Source: Verrucomicrobiota bacterium
Lineage (GTDB): Bacteria > Verrucomicrobiota > Verrucomicrobiia > Opitutales > Opitutaceae
Assembly: GCA_003402695.1 (NCBI GenBank)
Contig: QQNC01000002.1
Span: 1-47,561, forward strand
Reading direction: 5' to 3'
DNA length: 47,561 bases
Below, piece after piece: positions 33,689 through 41,662 of the stretch. Position numbers and translations under genes: made by a program. Numbering within the stretch: the stretch's first letter is position 1; each line of letters starts with the position of its first letter. The notes beneath the pieces were generated by a model. The model searched no databases. It saw nothing but the letters and a program-made list of their open reading frames with translations, and was not told the DNA's origin.

Positions 33689-33720
33689 AGCGCGGCCCTC
33701 ACCGGCCGCGCTGTTTTTTT
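33689..33720 (+). terminator. Rho-independent terminator of clpP
   Basis: AGCGCGGCC and GGCCGCGCT form a perfect 9-nt stem with a 6-nt loop, followed after one G by seven T residues. It lies 26 nt after the clpP stop codon. Confidence 0.95.
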
Positions 33721-33734
33721 GGTTCATCCGCCAT

Positions 33735-33804
33735 CGTCGGCCGGGCTTTACACCCGACATCGGGATAATTTTCCAAACTGTCGGGCGTAATGCCCGACCT
33801 ACGG
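33735..33804. repeat. Palindromic repeat, GTCGGGC/GCCCGAC family, second copy
   Basis: Contains GTCGGCCGGGCTTTACACCCGAC and, downstream, TCGGGCGTAATGCCCGACCTACG. The latter closely matches the right part of the element at 14560-14646. It sits between the clpP terminator and the end of the convergent gene. Confidence 0.8.
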
Positions 33805-33823
33805 CAAACCGGCCCAAGAACAG

Positions 33824-35458
33824 TTATTTGCTTACCGCAGGCACGATCCGCTCCAGTTCCCGCGCCCATTCCAGGGACTGCTCCTGGTCGCCGGCGGATT
33901 GGGCCGCCGCACGGCCTTCGCGCAAACCCGGCTCCCGCAATTCGGCGGGCAGCGCCGGATCCTGCAGGAGATGGGCGTAGATCTTCCGCGCCTGGGCCGG
34001 CGCCTGGACGCGCTGCAACAATCTGGCCGCTTCGAGCGCGAGAGCCCAGTCGTCGGGTGGAAACTCGCTCAGCCGGCCGGCAAATTGCAGTGCGCGCGCC
34101 GCCCCGGCCGGGTCGCCCGCCTGCTCCCGTTCGCGGGCCAGGGTAAAGCCCAGTGCGAGGGTGGGCTCTGCGGCCAGGGCCGCGCGCGCGAGGGCGAGCG
34201 CCTCCGCCGGCTGATGCCTGGCTTCCAGCAAGTGAACTTCCCGGAGCGTGGCATAACCCGCCAGCCGGGCAGGCAACCCGGCCCGTCCCTGCCATTGCTC
34301 CGCCCACGACCGCGCGAAGGGCCGGTACAGCGGGTCGCCAATCGCGATCGCCTGCCAGCTCAGCACCGGTTCGGCAAAATACGCCGCATCCCCGAACGTC
34401 TCGCCCCGCGCCAGCGCCTGCAGGAGCAAATCCGGCCGGTGCAGAAAATTTAGGTAGGGTTCATAGACATTCCCCACCGTCGCTGTCACCCCGCGCGCCA
34501 CCAGCGGCCCGCACCAGCCGGCGGTGGCGGACCGCAGCGTGGCGGCGGAAAAGCTGTGGACATGCACCGCGATGGCGCCGGGCGGAAATTGAAACCCCGG
34601 CAGCGTGAACGGCCCGCTCAGGTCACCGGCGTACCAGCCGAAGTAGAGCACCGGCGCATCGCAGCGCGCCGTGACGGGAAAAGTGGCGGGCATCCGGTCC
34701 ACCTCGAGATCGAAGCCCAGCGCCGTGAGCTGCGCCGCCACCGACTCGAGCCAGCGGTCGCCGTCCGGGTGCTTGTTCGCCACGTCCACATAGGCGCGCC
34801 CAAACAGGCCCATGCGCTCCGCGAAGATGGCGCGGTCCACCAGCGCCAGGGCGTCCGCGGCGGTCGGCCCGTCGAGTCGCGCCACTTTCACGACCGCCGC
34901 CCGCTCCCACCCGGTCGGGGTATCATTGTGATACAGTGGGTTCGGCACGAAGCCGTTGACCGGGTAATTCGTCTGCGTCAGCAGGCTCAGCTCGGAATCG
35001 ACCGCGCTTTCATTGGTGCGCAGTTCGGCCCGGTCAAACGGTGGCGGCCGCGGTGCGGCCAGCTCGGGGGCATTCGCAATGCGCAGCGGCACGCCGCGGC
35101 AAATGACGAGATAGGAGATGCGGTGCCCGCCGATGGCGTATTTCTTTCGGCCCACCGCGTCCGTCAGCGTCATCGGGATCGCGTCGATCCACGAGCGCCG
35201 CACGAGTTCATCCTGCACCGGCTGCCAGATTGTCGCCACGAACTCCGGCCAGCTGATGGTCTCGGCCTGCGCCATGGCGAGGGCGAGGATGTTTTCCCGC
35301 GGCACGCCGCGGCGCGCGGCGTAGTGCTCCGCGATTCGCAGCGAGTCGGGATCGTCGCGGTTAGCCAGCAGGATGACGCGGGACGCCAGTGATCCGGCAC
35401 CCAGCCCGGGAGCCGCCAGCACGAGGGCCAGCCACAAGGGCGGGATGATTTTCCACAA
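33824..35458 (-). CDS. TIGR03790-family secreted protein
   Basis: About 544 residues. It has the TIGR03790 pattern: SLASRVILLANRDDPDSLRIAEHYAARRGVPRENIL near the start, YLVICRGVPLRI, and PFARSWAEQW towards the end of the core, then a helical C-terminal region with tetratricopeptide-like character (EARHQPAEALALARAALAAEP). No ATG fits; a TTG at 35458 gives a clean signal peptide, WKIIPPLWLALVLAAPGLGAG. An ATG further upstream (35701) would overlap crcB head to head. Function is unknown. Export to the periplasm is likely. Confidence 0.75.
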   Translation of the reverse strand: MWKIIPPLWLALVLAAPGLGAGSLASRVILLANRDDPDSLRIAEHYAARRGVPRENILALAMAQAETISWPEFVATIWQPVQDELVRRSWIDAIPMTLTDAVGRKKYAIGGHRISYLVICRGVPLRIANAPELAAPRPPPFDRAELRTNESAVDSELSLLTQTNYPVNGFVPNPLYHNDTPTGWERAAVVKVARLDGPTAADALALVDRAIFAERMGLFGRAYVDVANKHPDGDRWLESVAAQLTALGFDLEVDRMPATFPVTARCDAPVLYFGWYAGDLSGPFTLPGFQFPPGAIAVHVHSFSAATLRSATAGWCGPLVARGVTATVGNVYEPYLNFLHRPDLLLQALARGETFGDAAYFAEPVLSWQAIAIGDPLYRPFARSWAEQWQGRAGLPARLAGYATLREVHLLEARHQPAEALALARAALAAEPTLALGFTLAREREQAGDPAGAARALQFAGRLSEFPPDDWALALEAARLLQRVQAPAQARKIYAHLLQDPALPAELREPGLREGRAAAQSAGDQEQSLEWARELERIVPAVSK

Positions 35459-35555
35459 AACGCTCAAGCCCGGTGACTGTGTCCGGTTGACGCGCAATTT
35501 CGAGGCCGGATTCGCGCCGCTTGCCAAACCGGCTGCGAGCTCCTTTCCTCGGCGC

Positions 35556-35616
35556 GGCGATGGATTCCGCCTTCCCTTCCGGGTAAACCGTCCCGCCCCG
35601 CGGGACTGATAATTCC
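35556..35616 (+). ncRNA. Fluoride riboswitch (crcB motif) candidate
   Basis: GGCGATGGATTCCGCC gives the first stem GGCG/CGCC with loop ATGGATTC, as in crcB-motif RNAs. The TAAACC segment follows, then stem GTCCCG/CGGGAC, then CTGATAATTCC, whose AATTCC can pair with GGATT of the first loop as the pseudoknot, with one bulge. An extra small hairpin (CCCTTCCGGG) is inserted between the first stem and AAACC. It ends 28 nt before the crcB start codon. The match is by eye to the known motif. Confidence 0.65.
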
Positions 35617-35644
35617 GGCCAAACCCCAACCACCGGTTCTTGTC

Positions 35645-36040
35645 ATGTTCATCTACCTCCTCATCGCCCTCGGCGGCGCCCTCGGCAGCATCACGCGCCA
35701 CTGGCTGACCGAGTCGGTCGCCGCCCGCCTCGATGGCCCCTTCCCGTGGGGCACGTTTCTTGTGAACATCACCGGCTGCATCCTCATCGGCCTGTTCGCC
35801 ACCCTGCCCGCCGGCGGACGCCAGCTCAGCCCGACCGAGACCCGGGCCTTCCTGATGATCGGCATCTGCGGCGGCTACACCACGTTCTCCGCCTTCAGCC
35901 TGCAGACGCTCAACTTGATCCGCCTCGGCGACTGGACCCGCGCCAGTGCCTATGTGGCCGGCTCCGTGGTGCTCTGCGTCCTCGGCGTCTGGCTCGGCTC
36001 CCGGGCCGGTGCCGTGTTTTTCCCCGCGCCCTCGCCGTGA
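35645..36040 (+). CDS. crcB: Fluoride ion channel CrcB/FluC
   Basis: A 131-residue dual-topology fluoride channel exporting F- from the cell. Four membrane helices are visible. Signature pieces are GGALGSITRHWL near the N-terminus, WGTFLVNITGCILIGL with the conserved Asn, and GICGGYTTFSAFSLQT with the TTFS box. A fluoride-riboswitch candidate precedes it, matching the family's normal control. The stop codon overlaps the GTG of the following transporter gene. Confidence 0.95.
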   Translation: MFIYLLIALGGALGSITRHWLTESVAARLDGPFPWGTFLVNITGCILIGLFATLPAGGRQLSPTETRAFLMIGICGGYTTFSAFSLQTLNLIRLGDWTRASAYVAGSVVLCVLGVWLGSRAGAVFFPAPSP

Positions 36041-36462
36041 GCAATTCCTGGCTTTTCTGGTCGCTGCTCTCCGCGCTGTTCGCCGGCGCCACCGCCGTGC
36101 TCGCGAAAATCGGCGTCACCGGCGTGGACTCGAATCTCGCGACGGCTATCCGCACCACGGTGATCCTCGTGTTCGCCTGGGCGATTGCGCTGGTGACCGC
36201 CCGGCCCGGCGCCCTGGCCACGCTCGGCTCCCGCACCTGGGTGTTCCTCGCGCTATCGGGGATCGCGACCGGCTTTTCCTGGCTGTGCTATTTCCGGGCG
36301 TTGCAGCTCGGACCGGCGTCGCAGGTCGCGCCCATTGACAAGCTTAGCGTGATCTTCGTTCTGGCCTTCGCCGCGCTGTTTCTGCACGAGCCGCTCACCC
36401 TGCGCAGCGGCCTCGGCGGCCTGCTGATTGTCGCCGGCGCGGTCGTGCTGGCGTGGAAGTGA
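36037..36462 (+). CDS. Half-size EamA-family transporter
   Basis: A 141-residue membrane protein with one EamA domain, that is about five helices: SWLFWSLLSALFAGATAVLAKIG at the start, ALSGIATGFSWLCYFRALQLGP, and the conserved PIDKLSVIFVLAFAALFLHEP followed by LGGLLIVAGAVVLAWK. It would work as a dimer. The GTG start overlaps the crcB TGA (GTGA), so the two are translationally coupled. The substrate is unknown. Confidence 0.88.
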   Translation: MSNSWLFWSLLSALFAGATAVLAKIGVTGVDSNLATAIRTTVILVFAWAIALVTARPGALATLGSRTWVFLALSGIATGFSWLCYFRALQLGPASQVAPIDKLSVIFVLAFAALFLHEPLTLRSGLGGLLIVAGAVVLAWK

Positions 36463-36469
36463 AAATGCA

Positions 36470-36576
36470 GGGCGGAGTCTCCTGCCCCCGCCTGTGGTTT
36501 GTGTGCCTGCACGGAACGTTGCGCGACGAGCGCGCGACCCACGTCCAGCAAGGCGGGGTCGGGAGACCCCGCCCTT
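36470..36576. repeat. Composite palindrome with nested GTTGCGCG...CGCGCGACC element
   Basis: Outer arms GGGCGGAGTCTCC...CCCGCC and GGCGGGG...GACCCCGCCC are complementary at nearly all positions. Between them lies a second element with AACGTTGCGCGACGAGCGCG and GACCCACG, similar to the nested core at 10104-10152. The block sits between the convergent transporter and nuclease genes. Confidence 0.8.
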
Positions 36577-36579
36577 CAA

Positions 36580-37641
36580 TTATTTTCCCGCCGCGTGGCG
36601 CCTGAGCAGCTGCGCGCGCAAAAATTTGTCGGGTGGCGCGTTGCGCCACGCCGTGACCCAGACGGCACCGAGGGTTTCCCCACCGCGGAGCAACTGGTCC
36701 TGCAGGAAGGCCGAGCCCTCGGCGCTCACCGGCTCCGGGTCTTTGCCCTTGCCGTGCTCTTTCGCGAAGGTGTCGCCAAGCTTGCCGGCCTTCTCGAGCT
36801 GGTACACCGGCTCGACCAGTTTCAGCGTGCCCTGCAGGTAGGTCATCATCGCGACAAACATCGGGTCGCGGTCGTCGTCCTGGGGCAGGAGCACAATCGC
36901 CTGCGCGGACGTAACCCGGGGCACAAGGGTGGCGGTCCGGATCCCCGCCTTGGCGATGAGTCCGCCGTCAATCCACTGGTGGATGCCCGGCCACGTCGTG
37001 TAGCCGTTCGGATTGGCGCCCACCCAGCCGTTGTGGTGTTTCGTAGAGTGCAGGGGTTGCGCGCCGTCGCCGACATAGTGGCCCATCACGCCCATGGTGT
37101 AAATGATGTTGGCCTGCGCATTGGCGACTTCCTCGGGGGTGCCGAGTTCCTGGAAGGCCTTGAGATAGGAAAACTCGGACTGCAGCTTGCCGTACTGCTC
37201 AGCGATTGCCCACGGCGCGAAGCCGGGCCATTCGCGGGAGTGGTCGGCGTTTTTTTCCGGGTCGATCGCCGCAAAATTTTCCGGATGCGCGGCGCGACCG
37301 GCGGCAAATTGCTTGGCAAACTCATAGCGCAGCGAGGGCACCTTGCCGCCATCGAGCCCGGCGTCGGCCAGATCCTCGAGGTCCAGGTAGTGATCCACAC
37401 CGTTGACATGCTTCAGCGGTAGGACGGCAGAGTTGCGCCAGCGATCCGGCTCGCCGGCCAGGAACGCAATGCGCTCGGCCGCGGCGGGCTCGTGCACGAA
37501 CGCCGGGAAGTCCGCGGGCAGCGAGGCCAGCGCGAGCTGGTTGACGATGCGGTGGCCCTCGTAGTCCCAGGCCTGCAGCGCGGCGGCGGGCAGGAGCATC
37601 AGGGCGAGGGTCGCGAACACGGAGCGGAACATCGGTTTCAT
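36580..37641 (-). CDS. Secreted S1/P1-type nuclease-like protein
   Basis: A 353-residue exported protein. The signal peptide ends at LQAW, so Trp becomes the mature N-terminus, a zinc-ligand arrangement typical of P1 nuclease and phospholipase C. EGHRIVNQLA supplies an early His, HYLDLED the Asp region, MGVMGHYVGDGAQPLHSTKH the H-x3-D core, and WPGIHQWIDGGL a later His. It likely cleaves single-stranded nucleic acid, or phosphoesters, in the periplasm. The ATG overlaps the amidase stop by 4 nt. Confidence 0.83.
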   Translation of the reverse strand: MKPMFRSVFATLALMLLPAAALQAWDYEGHRIVNQLALASLPADFPAFVHEPAAAERIAFLAGEPDRWRNSAVLPLKHVNGVDHYLDLEDLADAGLDGGKVPSLRYEFAKQFAAGRAAHPENFAAIDPEKNADHSREWPGFAPWAIAEQYGKLQSEFSYLKAFQELGTPEEVANAQANIIYTMGVMGHYVGDGAQPLHSTKHHNGWVGANPNGYTTWPGIHQWIDGGLIAKAGIRTATLVPRVTSAQAIVLLPQDDDRDPMFVAMMTYLQGTLKLVEPVYQLEKAGKLGDTFAKEHGKGKDPEPVSAEGSAFLQDQLLRGGETLGAVWVTAWRNAPPDKFLRAQLLRRHAAGK

Positions 37642-38792
37642 GATTTGGAATTTTGGGGTAAGACGGCGGGATGCGCCGCGGGTGGCGGTGAAATTCTTTC
37701 CAGCTGGTCCGCGTAGGCGCCGATGCCACTGGCGAGGCCCTCGGCGATTTGCTGGAGATAAGCCGGGGTGGCGGCGCGCCGGGCCTCGGAGTCGTTCGAG
37801 AGGAAGACCGACTCCACCAGCACGGCCGGGCATTTCAACCCGCGGAGCACGATCGAGTGCATGGTCTTTTGCCCGCGGTCAAAGGTCTTGAGCGTGCCAA
37901 TCACCTCGCGGTGCATGCAGTGCGCCAGCAGCGCGCTCCAAGGATCAAAGCGGTTGACCTCCGATGGCGTGGTCTCGGCGTCGTCCTTTTCGATCGCGCC
38001 CCACGCGCGGTCCGAGCGCTGGCCGGCCCGGGTGAACGTGTACACCTCCGTGCCGCTCGTCTTGGTGTCCGGGTAGAGCGAGTTGAAATGGATGCTGATC
38101 AGGAGGTCCGCCTTCGCGCGGTTCGTGATATCGGCGCGGGCAAGAAAATCCGCCTGCTTGTCCGGCCCGAGTTGCCGGTCGTCCGTGCGGGTCAGCACCA
38201 CCTGGTAGCCGCGGGTCTCGAGCAGCCTTTTCAGCCGCTGCGCCACATCGAGGGTCAGCGCCTTTTCCTTCAGCTTCAGCGGCTTGTTTTCCATGCCGTT
38301 GTCCTGGCCGCCGTGACCCGGATCGAGGACGATGATCCGGGGCCGGCCGAGCAGCGGGCCCAGCAGCGCCGGGCGCAGCAGGGGTGCAAGGCAACGCTCC
38401 AGGTCCGTCTTGCTGATATAGAGCGCCCCACCGTGCTGCAGGATGGGATTGCCGAGGAAAACGCGCAGGCCGTTGACCGCGATCTCGCGGCTGCCGCCGG
38501 TCAATTCGATCCGGTTCGACGCATCCAGCAGCGTGAGCCGGCGGGTGGATTCGACCCAGGTGGACTTGAATCCGAGGAGGGCCGTCACGTCCCGCAGCGC
38601 GAAATACTCCAGGCCGATCAGGCGGAGGACGGGCAGCGACGAAGGCTTGCCCCTCGCCGCGGGCCCCTGGTTGGCCGCGACCGCGGTCAAGCCGGGGCGG
38701 GTCGGCGCCACGCGCGGGGCGGAATCCACGGCTAACAGCCTGACCGGAACCAAGGTCGCGACCAGCGCAAGGCGTAAGCCCGCCGGGAACAT
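37638..38792 (-). CDS. N-acetylmuramoyl-L-alanine amidase (Amidase_3)
   Basis: A 384-residue cell-wall amidase. The N-terminal third after a signal peptide (ending near LLAVDSA) is an AMIN/copper-amine-oxidase-like segment (LRLIGLEYFALRDVTALLG). The catalytic domain has IIVLDPGHGGQDNG with the first zinc His, EKALTLDVAQRLKRLLE with the Glu, LLISIHFNS with the second His, and VLVESVFLSND with the catalytic Glu. It cleaves stem peptides from glycan strands at division. It ends in the start codon of the nuclease gene. Confidence 0.92.
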   Translation of the reverse strand: MFPAGLRLALVATLVPVRLLAVDSAPRVAPTRPGLTAVAANQGPAARGKPSSLPVLRLIGLEYFALRDVTALLGFKSTWVESTRRLTLLDASNRIELTGGSREIAVNGLRVFLGNPILQHGGALYISKTDLERCLAPLLRPALLGPLLGRPRIIVLDPGHGGQDNGMENKPLKLKEKALTLDVAQRLKRLLETRGYQVVLTRTDDRQLGPDKQADFLARADITNRAKADLLISIHFNSLYPDTKTSGTEVYTFTRAGQRSDRAWGAIEKDDAETTPSEVNRFDPWSALLAHCMHREVIGTLKTFDRGQKTMHSIVLRGLKCPAVLVESVFLSNDSEARRAATPAYLQQIAEGLASGIGAYADQLERISPPPAAHPAVLPQNSKS

Positions 38793-38802
38793 GGGGCGTG
38801 AA

Positions 38803-39483
38803 TCAGCCCTCGGTCGAGTCGGCGTCACCCGGCGCGTCCGGCGCTTCGGGCTCGCCGTCATGCTCGGCCTGCTGGTCGTCCTTCACGTGCCACTTCAGCT
38901 TGCGCTTGTTCACCGGGAGCGGCGTGAGCATCACGTGGATGTTGCGGCCGATCAGCTTCGGGTCGGCATCGGGATGGCCCATACCGGCGAGCTCGCTCAC
39001 GGCGCGCTTCATCACGTCAAAGCCGATCTCGGTGTGGGCCATTTCGCGGCCGCGGAACTTCAGGCGGAGCTTCACCTTGTTGCCGTGGTCCAGGAACTCC
39101 TCGGCGTGGCGGAGCTTGGTGAAAAAGTCATTCTGCTCGATGCGCGCGCTGAACTCGATTTCCTTGATCTTGCTCGCGGTGGATTTCGAGTGGGAGGTCT
39201 TCTTCGACTCCTCGTACACATACTTGCCGAAATCCATGATGCGGCAGACCGGCGGCGTGGCGTTGGGCGCCACCTCGACGAGGTCGAGCCCGACCTCAAG
39301 CGCCAGGGTGACGGCCTTGGCGGTGTCAATCACGCCGAGCTGCTTGCCCTCGGGGGAGATCACGCGGACCTGGGGAACCTTGATGCGGTGGTTGCGGCGG
39401 ATGGCCGCAAACGGGTCGACATTGCGACGCTGATAAGAGCCGGGGCGGCTGCTGCCGCCGGCGGAAGGAAACGAAGTGGCCAT
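38803..39483 (-). CDS. infC: Translation initiation factor IF-3
   Basis: A 226-residue IF-3. The N-domain reads RRNHRIKVPQVRVISPEGKQLGVIDTAKA and the linker-adjacent VAPNATPPVCRIMDFGKYVYE is the family signature. The C-domain has KEIEFSARIEQNDFFTKLRHAEEFL and KLRLKFRGREMAH. A 20-residue acidic tail (EHDGEPEAPDAPGDADSTEG) extends the usual end. The start is ATG at 39483, preceded by TTG in frame. rpmI and rplT, the normal partners, are missing; an amidase gene follows 10 nt later. Confidence 0.96.
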   Translation of the reverse strand: MATSFPSAGGSSRPGSYQRRNVDPFAAIRRNHRIKVPQVRVISPEGKQLGVIDTAKAVTLALEVGLDLVEVAPNATPPVCRIMDFGKYVYEESKKTSHSKSTASKIKEIEFSARIEQNDFFTKLRHAEEFLDHGNKVKLRLKFRGREMAHTEIGFDVMKRAVSELAGMGHPDADPKLIGRNIHVMLTPLPVNKRKLKWHVKDDQQAEHDGEPEAPDAPGDADSTEG

Positions 39484-39589
39484 CAATAAGGTTTGGTCTG
39501 GGTGCTAGGCGGGGCGTTTTTTCGCCGGGAAGGGCCGGGATGACAACACCAATTTAGCTCTAAGGTTCCCGTTTCCGCCCATTTTGGGC

Positions 39590-39970
39590 TCAAACGCTGA
39601 AACTCTCGCCACAGGAGCAGCTCGCCTTGGCATTCGGGTTCGAGAACTTGAAGCCGCCCGCCACCAGCGCGCTGGAGTAGTCGAGCTGGGTGCCCTTGAG
39701 GTACAGCGCGCTCTTGCTGTCCACCACCACCGGCATGCCGGCCGTGCGGACCAGGATGTCGCCGCGCTTCGGCGCCGGCACGAACTTCAGCTTGTAGCTC
39801 AGGCCGTTGCAGCCGCCACCCGAGATCGCCACGCGCAGGAAGTCCCCCTGCCCTTCCCGGACCCGCAGGGTTGACGCCTTCGCCCCGGCGGCGGCGGTGA
39901 GTTGCACGAGTTGCTCGTTTCCCTCGCGGACCCCCTCGGGCAGGGCGGTAAGTGTGGCGGTTTCAGGCAT
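39590..39970 (-). CDS. A-type Fe-S cluster carrier (ErpA/IscA/SufA family)
   Basis: A 126-residue A-type carrier that inserts Fe-S clusters into target proteins. The three cluster Cys are present: GGGCNGLSYKL in the middle and CSCGES near the end. VVVDSKSALYLKGTQLDYSS is the family's central segment. It could receive clusters from the SUF system encoded at 25-29 kb. ErpA, IscA and SufA cannot be told apart by eye. pdxA lies 11 nt upstream in the same direction. Confidence 0.93.
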   Translation of the reverse strand: MPETATLTALPEGVREGNEQLVQLTAAAGAKASTLRVREGQGDFLRVAISGGGCNGLSYKLKFVPAPKRGDILVRTAGMPVVVDSKSALYLKGTQLDYSSALVAGGFKFSNPNAKASCSCGESFSV

Positions 39971-39981
39971 GGCGAGGGAAA

Positions 39982-40905
39982 CTATCGCGCGGCCCGGAAC
40001 TTTATCAAGCGCCGGGCGACATTCACGGCGTTGGTGAAACTCTGCGCGCTCGCCGTGCCCTGGCCCGCGATCCCAAAGGCCGTCCCATGGTCCGGGCTGG
40101 TCCGGACCAGCGGCAGGCCCAGCGTAACATTCACGGCCTCGTCAAAATCCACCGCCTTCAGCGGCGCGAGCCCCTGATCGTGATAGAGCGCCACCACCAC
40201 GTCGAATTCGCCGCGGAGCGCGCGCGCGAACAGCGTGTCGCCCGGCTCGCAGCGCGAGAGCCCGGGAAACTCCGGCCGCAGGTGATCGAGCGTGGGGTTG
40301 ATCAGCGCGGCCTCCTCGGAACCCAGCAGGCCGCCCTCCCCGGCGTGCGGATTGAGGCCGCACACGCCGATGCGCGGCCGGGCCACGCCGTCCGCCTGCG
40401 CGAGTTCATTCGCCGCGGCAATCGTCCGGCGGAGCAGGTGCGGGCCGAGCAGCCGCGAAACCTGGTCCAGCGGCACATGCCAGGTCGCCAGCGCCACCCG
40501 CAGGCGGCCGCCGCAAAACGCCATCACCGGGTCGCCGCCCCAGCGCGCCGCGAAAAATTCCGTCTGCCCGGGAAACGGATAGCCGATCCGCGCGAGCCAT
40601 TCCTTGCTGACCGGCCCGGTCACGACGCCCGCAAACTCGCCCGCCTTCGTCCCCTGGGCCGCCCGCTCCATCGCCGCCCACGCCACCAGCGCCCCATCGC
40701 CCGTGGGCGAGCCCGGCGTGGCGACAAAATCCTCCAGGCCCGCGGCGATTTTTTTCGCCGGCGTGTTCAGCGACGCGAGCCACCGCGCCGGCCCGATCAC
40801 GGCCACATCCTTCGCCTCGGCGGCGTGCGCCGCGAGCCAGGTGGCGATGATTTCTGGCCCAACCCCCGCCGGGTCGCCGCAGGTGATGGCAAGCTTAGCG
40901 GCCAT
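39982..40905 (-). CDS. pdxA: 4-hydroxythreonine-4-phosphate dehydrogenase
   Basis: A 307-residue PdxA, an enzyme of vitamin B6 synthesis. LAITCGDPAGVGPEII at the N-terminus, VTGPVSKEWLA, GLNPHAGEGGLLGSEE with metal His, and YHDQGLAPLKAVDFDEAVNVTLGLP followed by RTSPDHGTAFGIAGQG are the full set of family motifs. It is slightly shorter than the E. coli enzyme. It overlaps the end of lpxA by 11 nt. Confidence 0.95.
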   Translation of the reverse strand: MAAKLAITCGDPAGVGPEIIATWLAAHAAEAKDVAVIGPARWLASLNTPAKKIAAGLEDFVATPGSPTGDGALVAWAAMERAAQGTKAGEFAGVVTGPVSKEWLARIGYPFPGQTEFFAARWGGDPVMAFCGGRLRVALATWHVPLDQVSRLLGPHLLRRTIAAANELAQADGVARPRIGVCGLNPHAGEGGLLGSEEAALINPTLDHLRPEFPGLSRCEPGDTLFARALRGEFDVVVALYHDQGLAPLKAVDFDEAVNVTLGLPLVRTSPDHGTAFGIAGQGTASAQSFTNAVNVARRLIKFRAAR

Positions 40906-41656
40906 CGGGCTCTTCCACCGCGGCCCGCCGCGCGCGCGCGAAGCTGCGCTTGCCGTCCGCGAAGAACTGCAGGAAACGCCCGGCCTCGGGCGTCGTGAAT
41001 TTTCCGCCCGCCAGCACCGCGGCGGCCACCGTGCGGATGTTGCCGGGGGTGAAATACACCTCGTGGAAAACCTGCTTCAGCTCCGCGATCGCGGCGCGGC
41101 TCACCCCGCGGCGTTTCAGGCCCACGACGTTGAAGCCGATCACGTCGTCGCGCTCGGCGACGAGGGTGAAATGCGGCACATCGCGCGTGATCGCGGCGTG
41201 ACCGGCCACCATGACGCCCTCGCCGATGCGGCAATGCTGGTGCACCGCCGCCCCGCCGCCGAGAAAGGAGTGGTCGCCCACGCTCACATGGCCGGCCAGC
41301 AGCGCGGCATTCGCGAATACGACCAGGTTGCCCACGGCACAGTCGTGCGCCACGTGGCTTGCGGCCATCAGGAAGCAGTTTTCCCCCACGGTGGTGAAAT
41401 CCCCGGCGTGGATGGACCGGTTCACCGTCACGTGCTCGCGCAAAACCGTGCCGGCGCCAATGCGCACCCCTGAGGCGATTGTGCGGTCGAACTTCACGTA
41501 TTGCGGATCCCCGCCGATCACCGCGTAGGGATGCACGACCACGCGGTCGCCGAGCACGCAATGCCGCGTGACTATCGCGCCGGCCATGATTTCGCAGTCC
41601 GCCCCGAGCTGGGCGCCGGGTTCGACGAGGGCCGTGGGGTGAATGAGGGTGGGCAT
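40895..41656 (-). CDS. lpxA: UDP-N-acetylglucosamine O-acyltransferase
   Basis: A 253-residue LpxA, the first enzyme of lipid A synthesis, implying an outer membrane with lipopolysaccharide. The left-handed beta-helix of hexapeptide repeats is visible from IHPTALVEPGAQLGADCEI onward. The catalytic His is in ASHVAHDC, IGGDPQYVKFD is the substrate loop, and the C-terminal helical domain starts at GLKRRGVSRAAIAELKQVF. It overlaps pdxA. Confidence 0.95.
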   Translation of the reverse strand: MPTLIHPTALVEPGAQLGADCEIMAGAIVTRHCVLGDRVVVHPYAVIGGDPQYVKFDRTIASGVRIGAGTVLREHVTVNRSIHAGDFTTVGENCFLMAASHVAHDCAVGNLVVFANAALLAGHVSVGDHSFLGGGAAVHQHCRIGEGVMVAGHAAITRDVPHFTLVAERDDVIGFNVVGLKRRGVSRAAIAELKQVFHEVYFTPGNIRTVAAAVLAGGKFTTPEAGRFLQFFADGKRSFARARRAAVEEPDGR

Positions 41657-41662
41657 TGCGGG

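Noticed and set aside
35459-35701. ATG-based N-terminal extension of the TIGR03790 gene
   Set aside because: It would overlap crcB and cover the riboswitch candidate. A TTG at 35458 gives a proper signal peptide.
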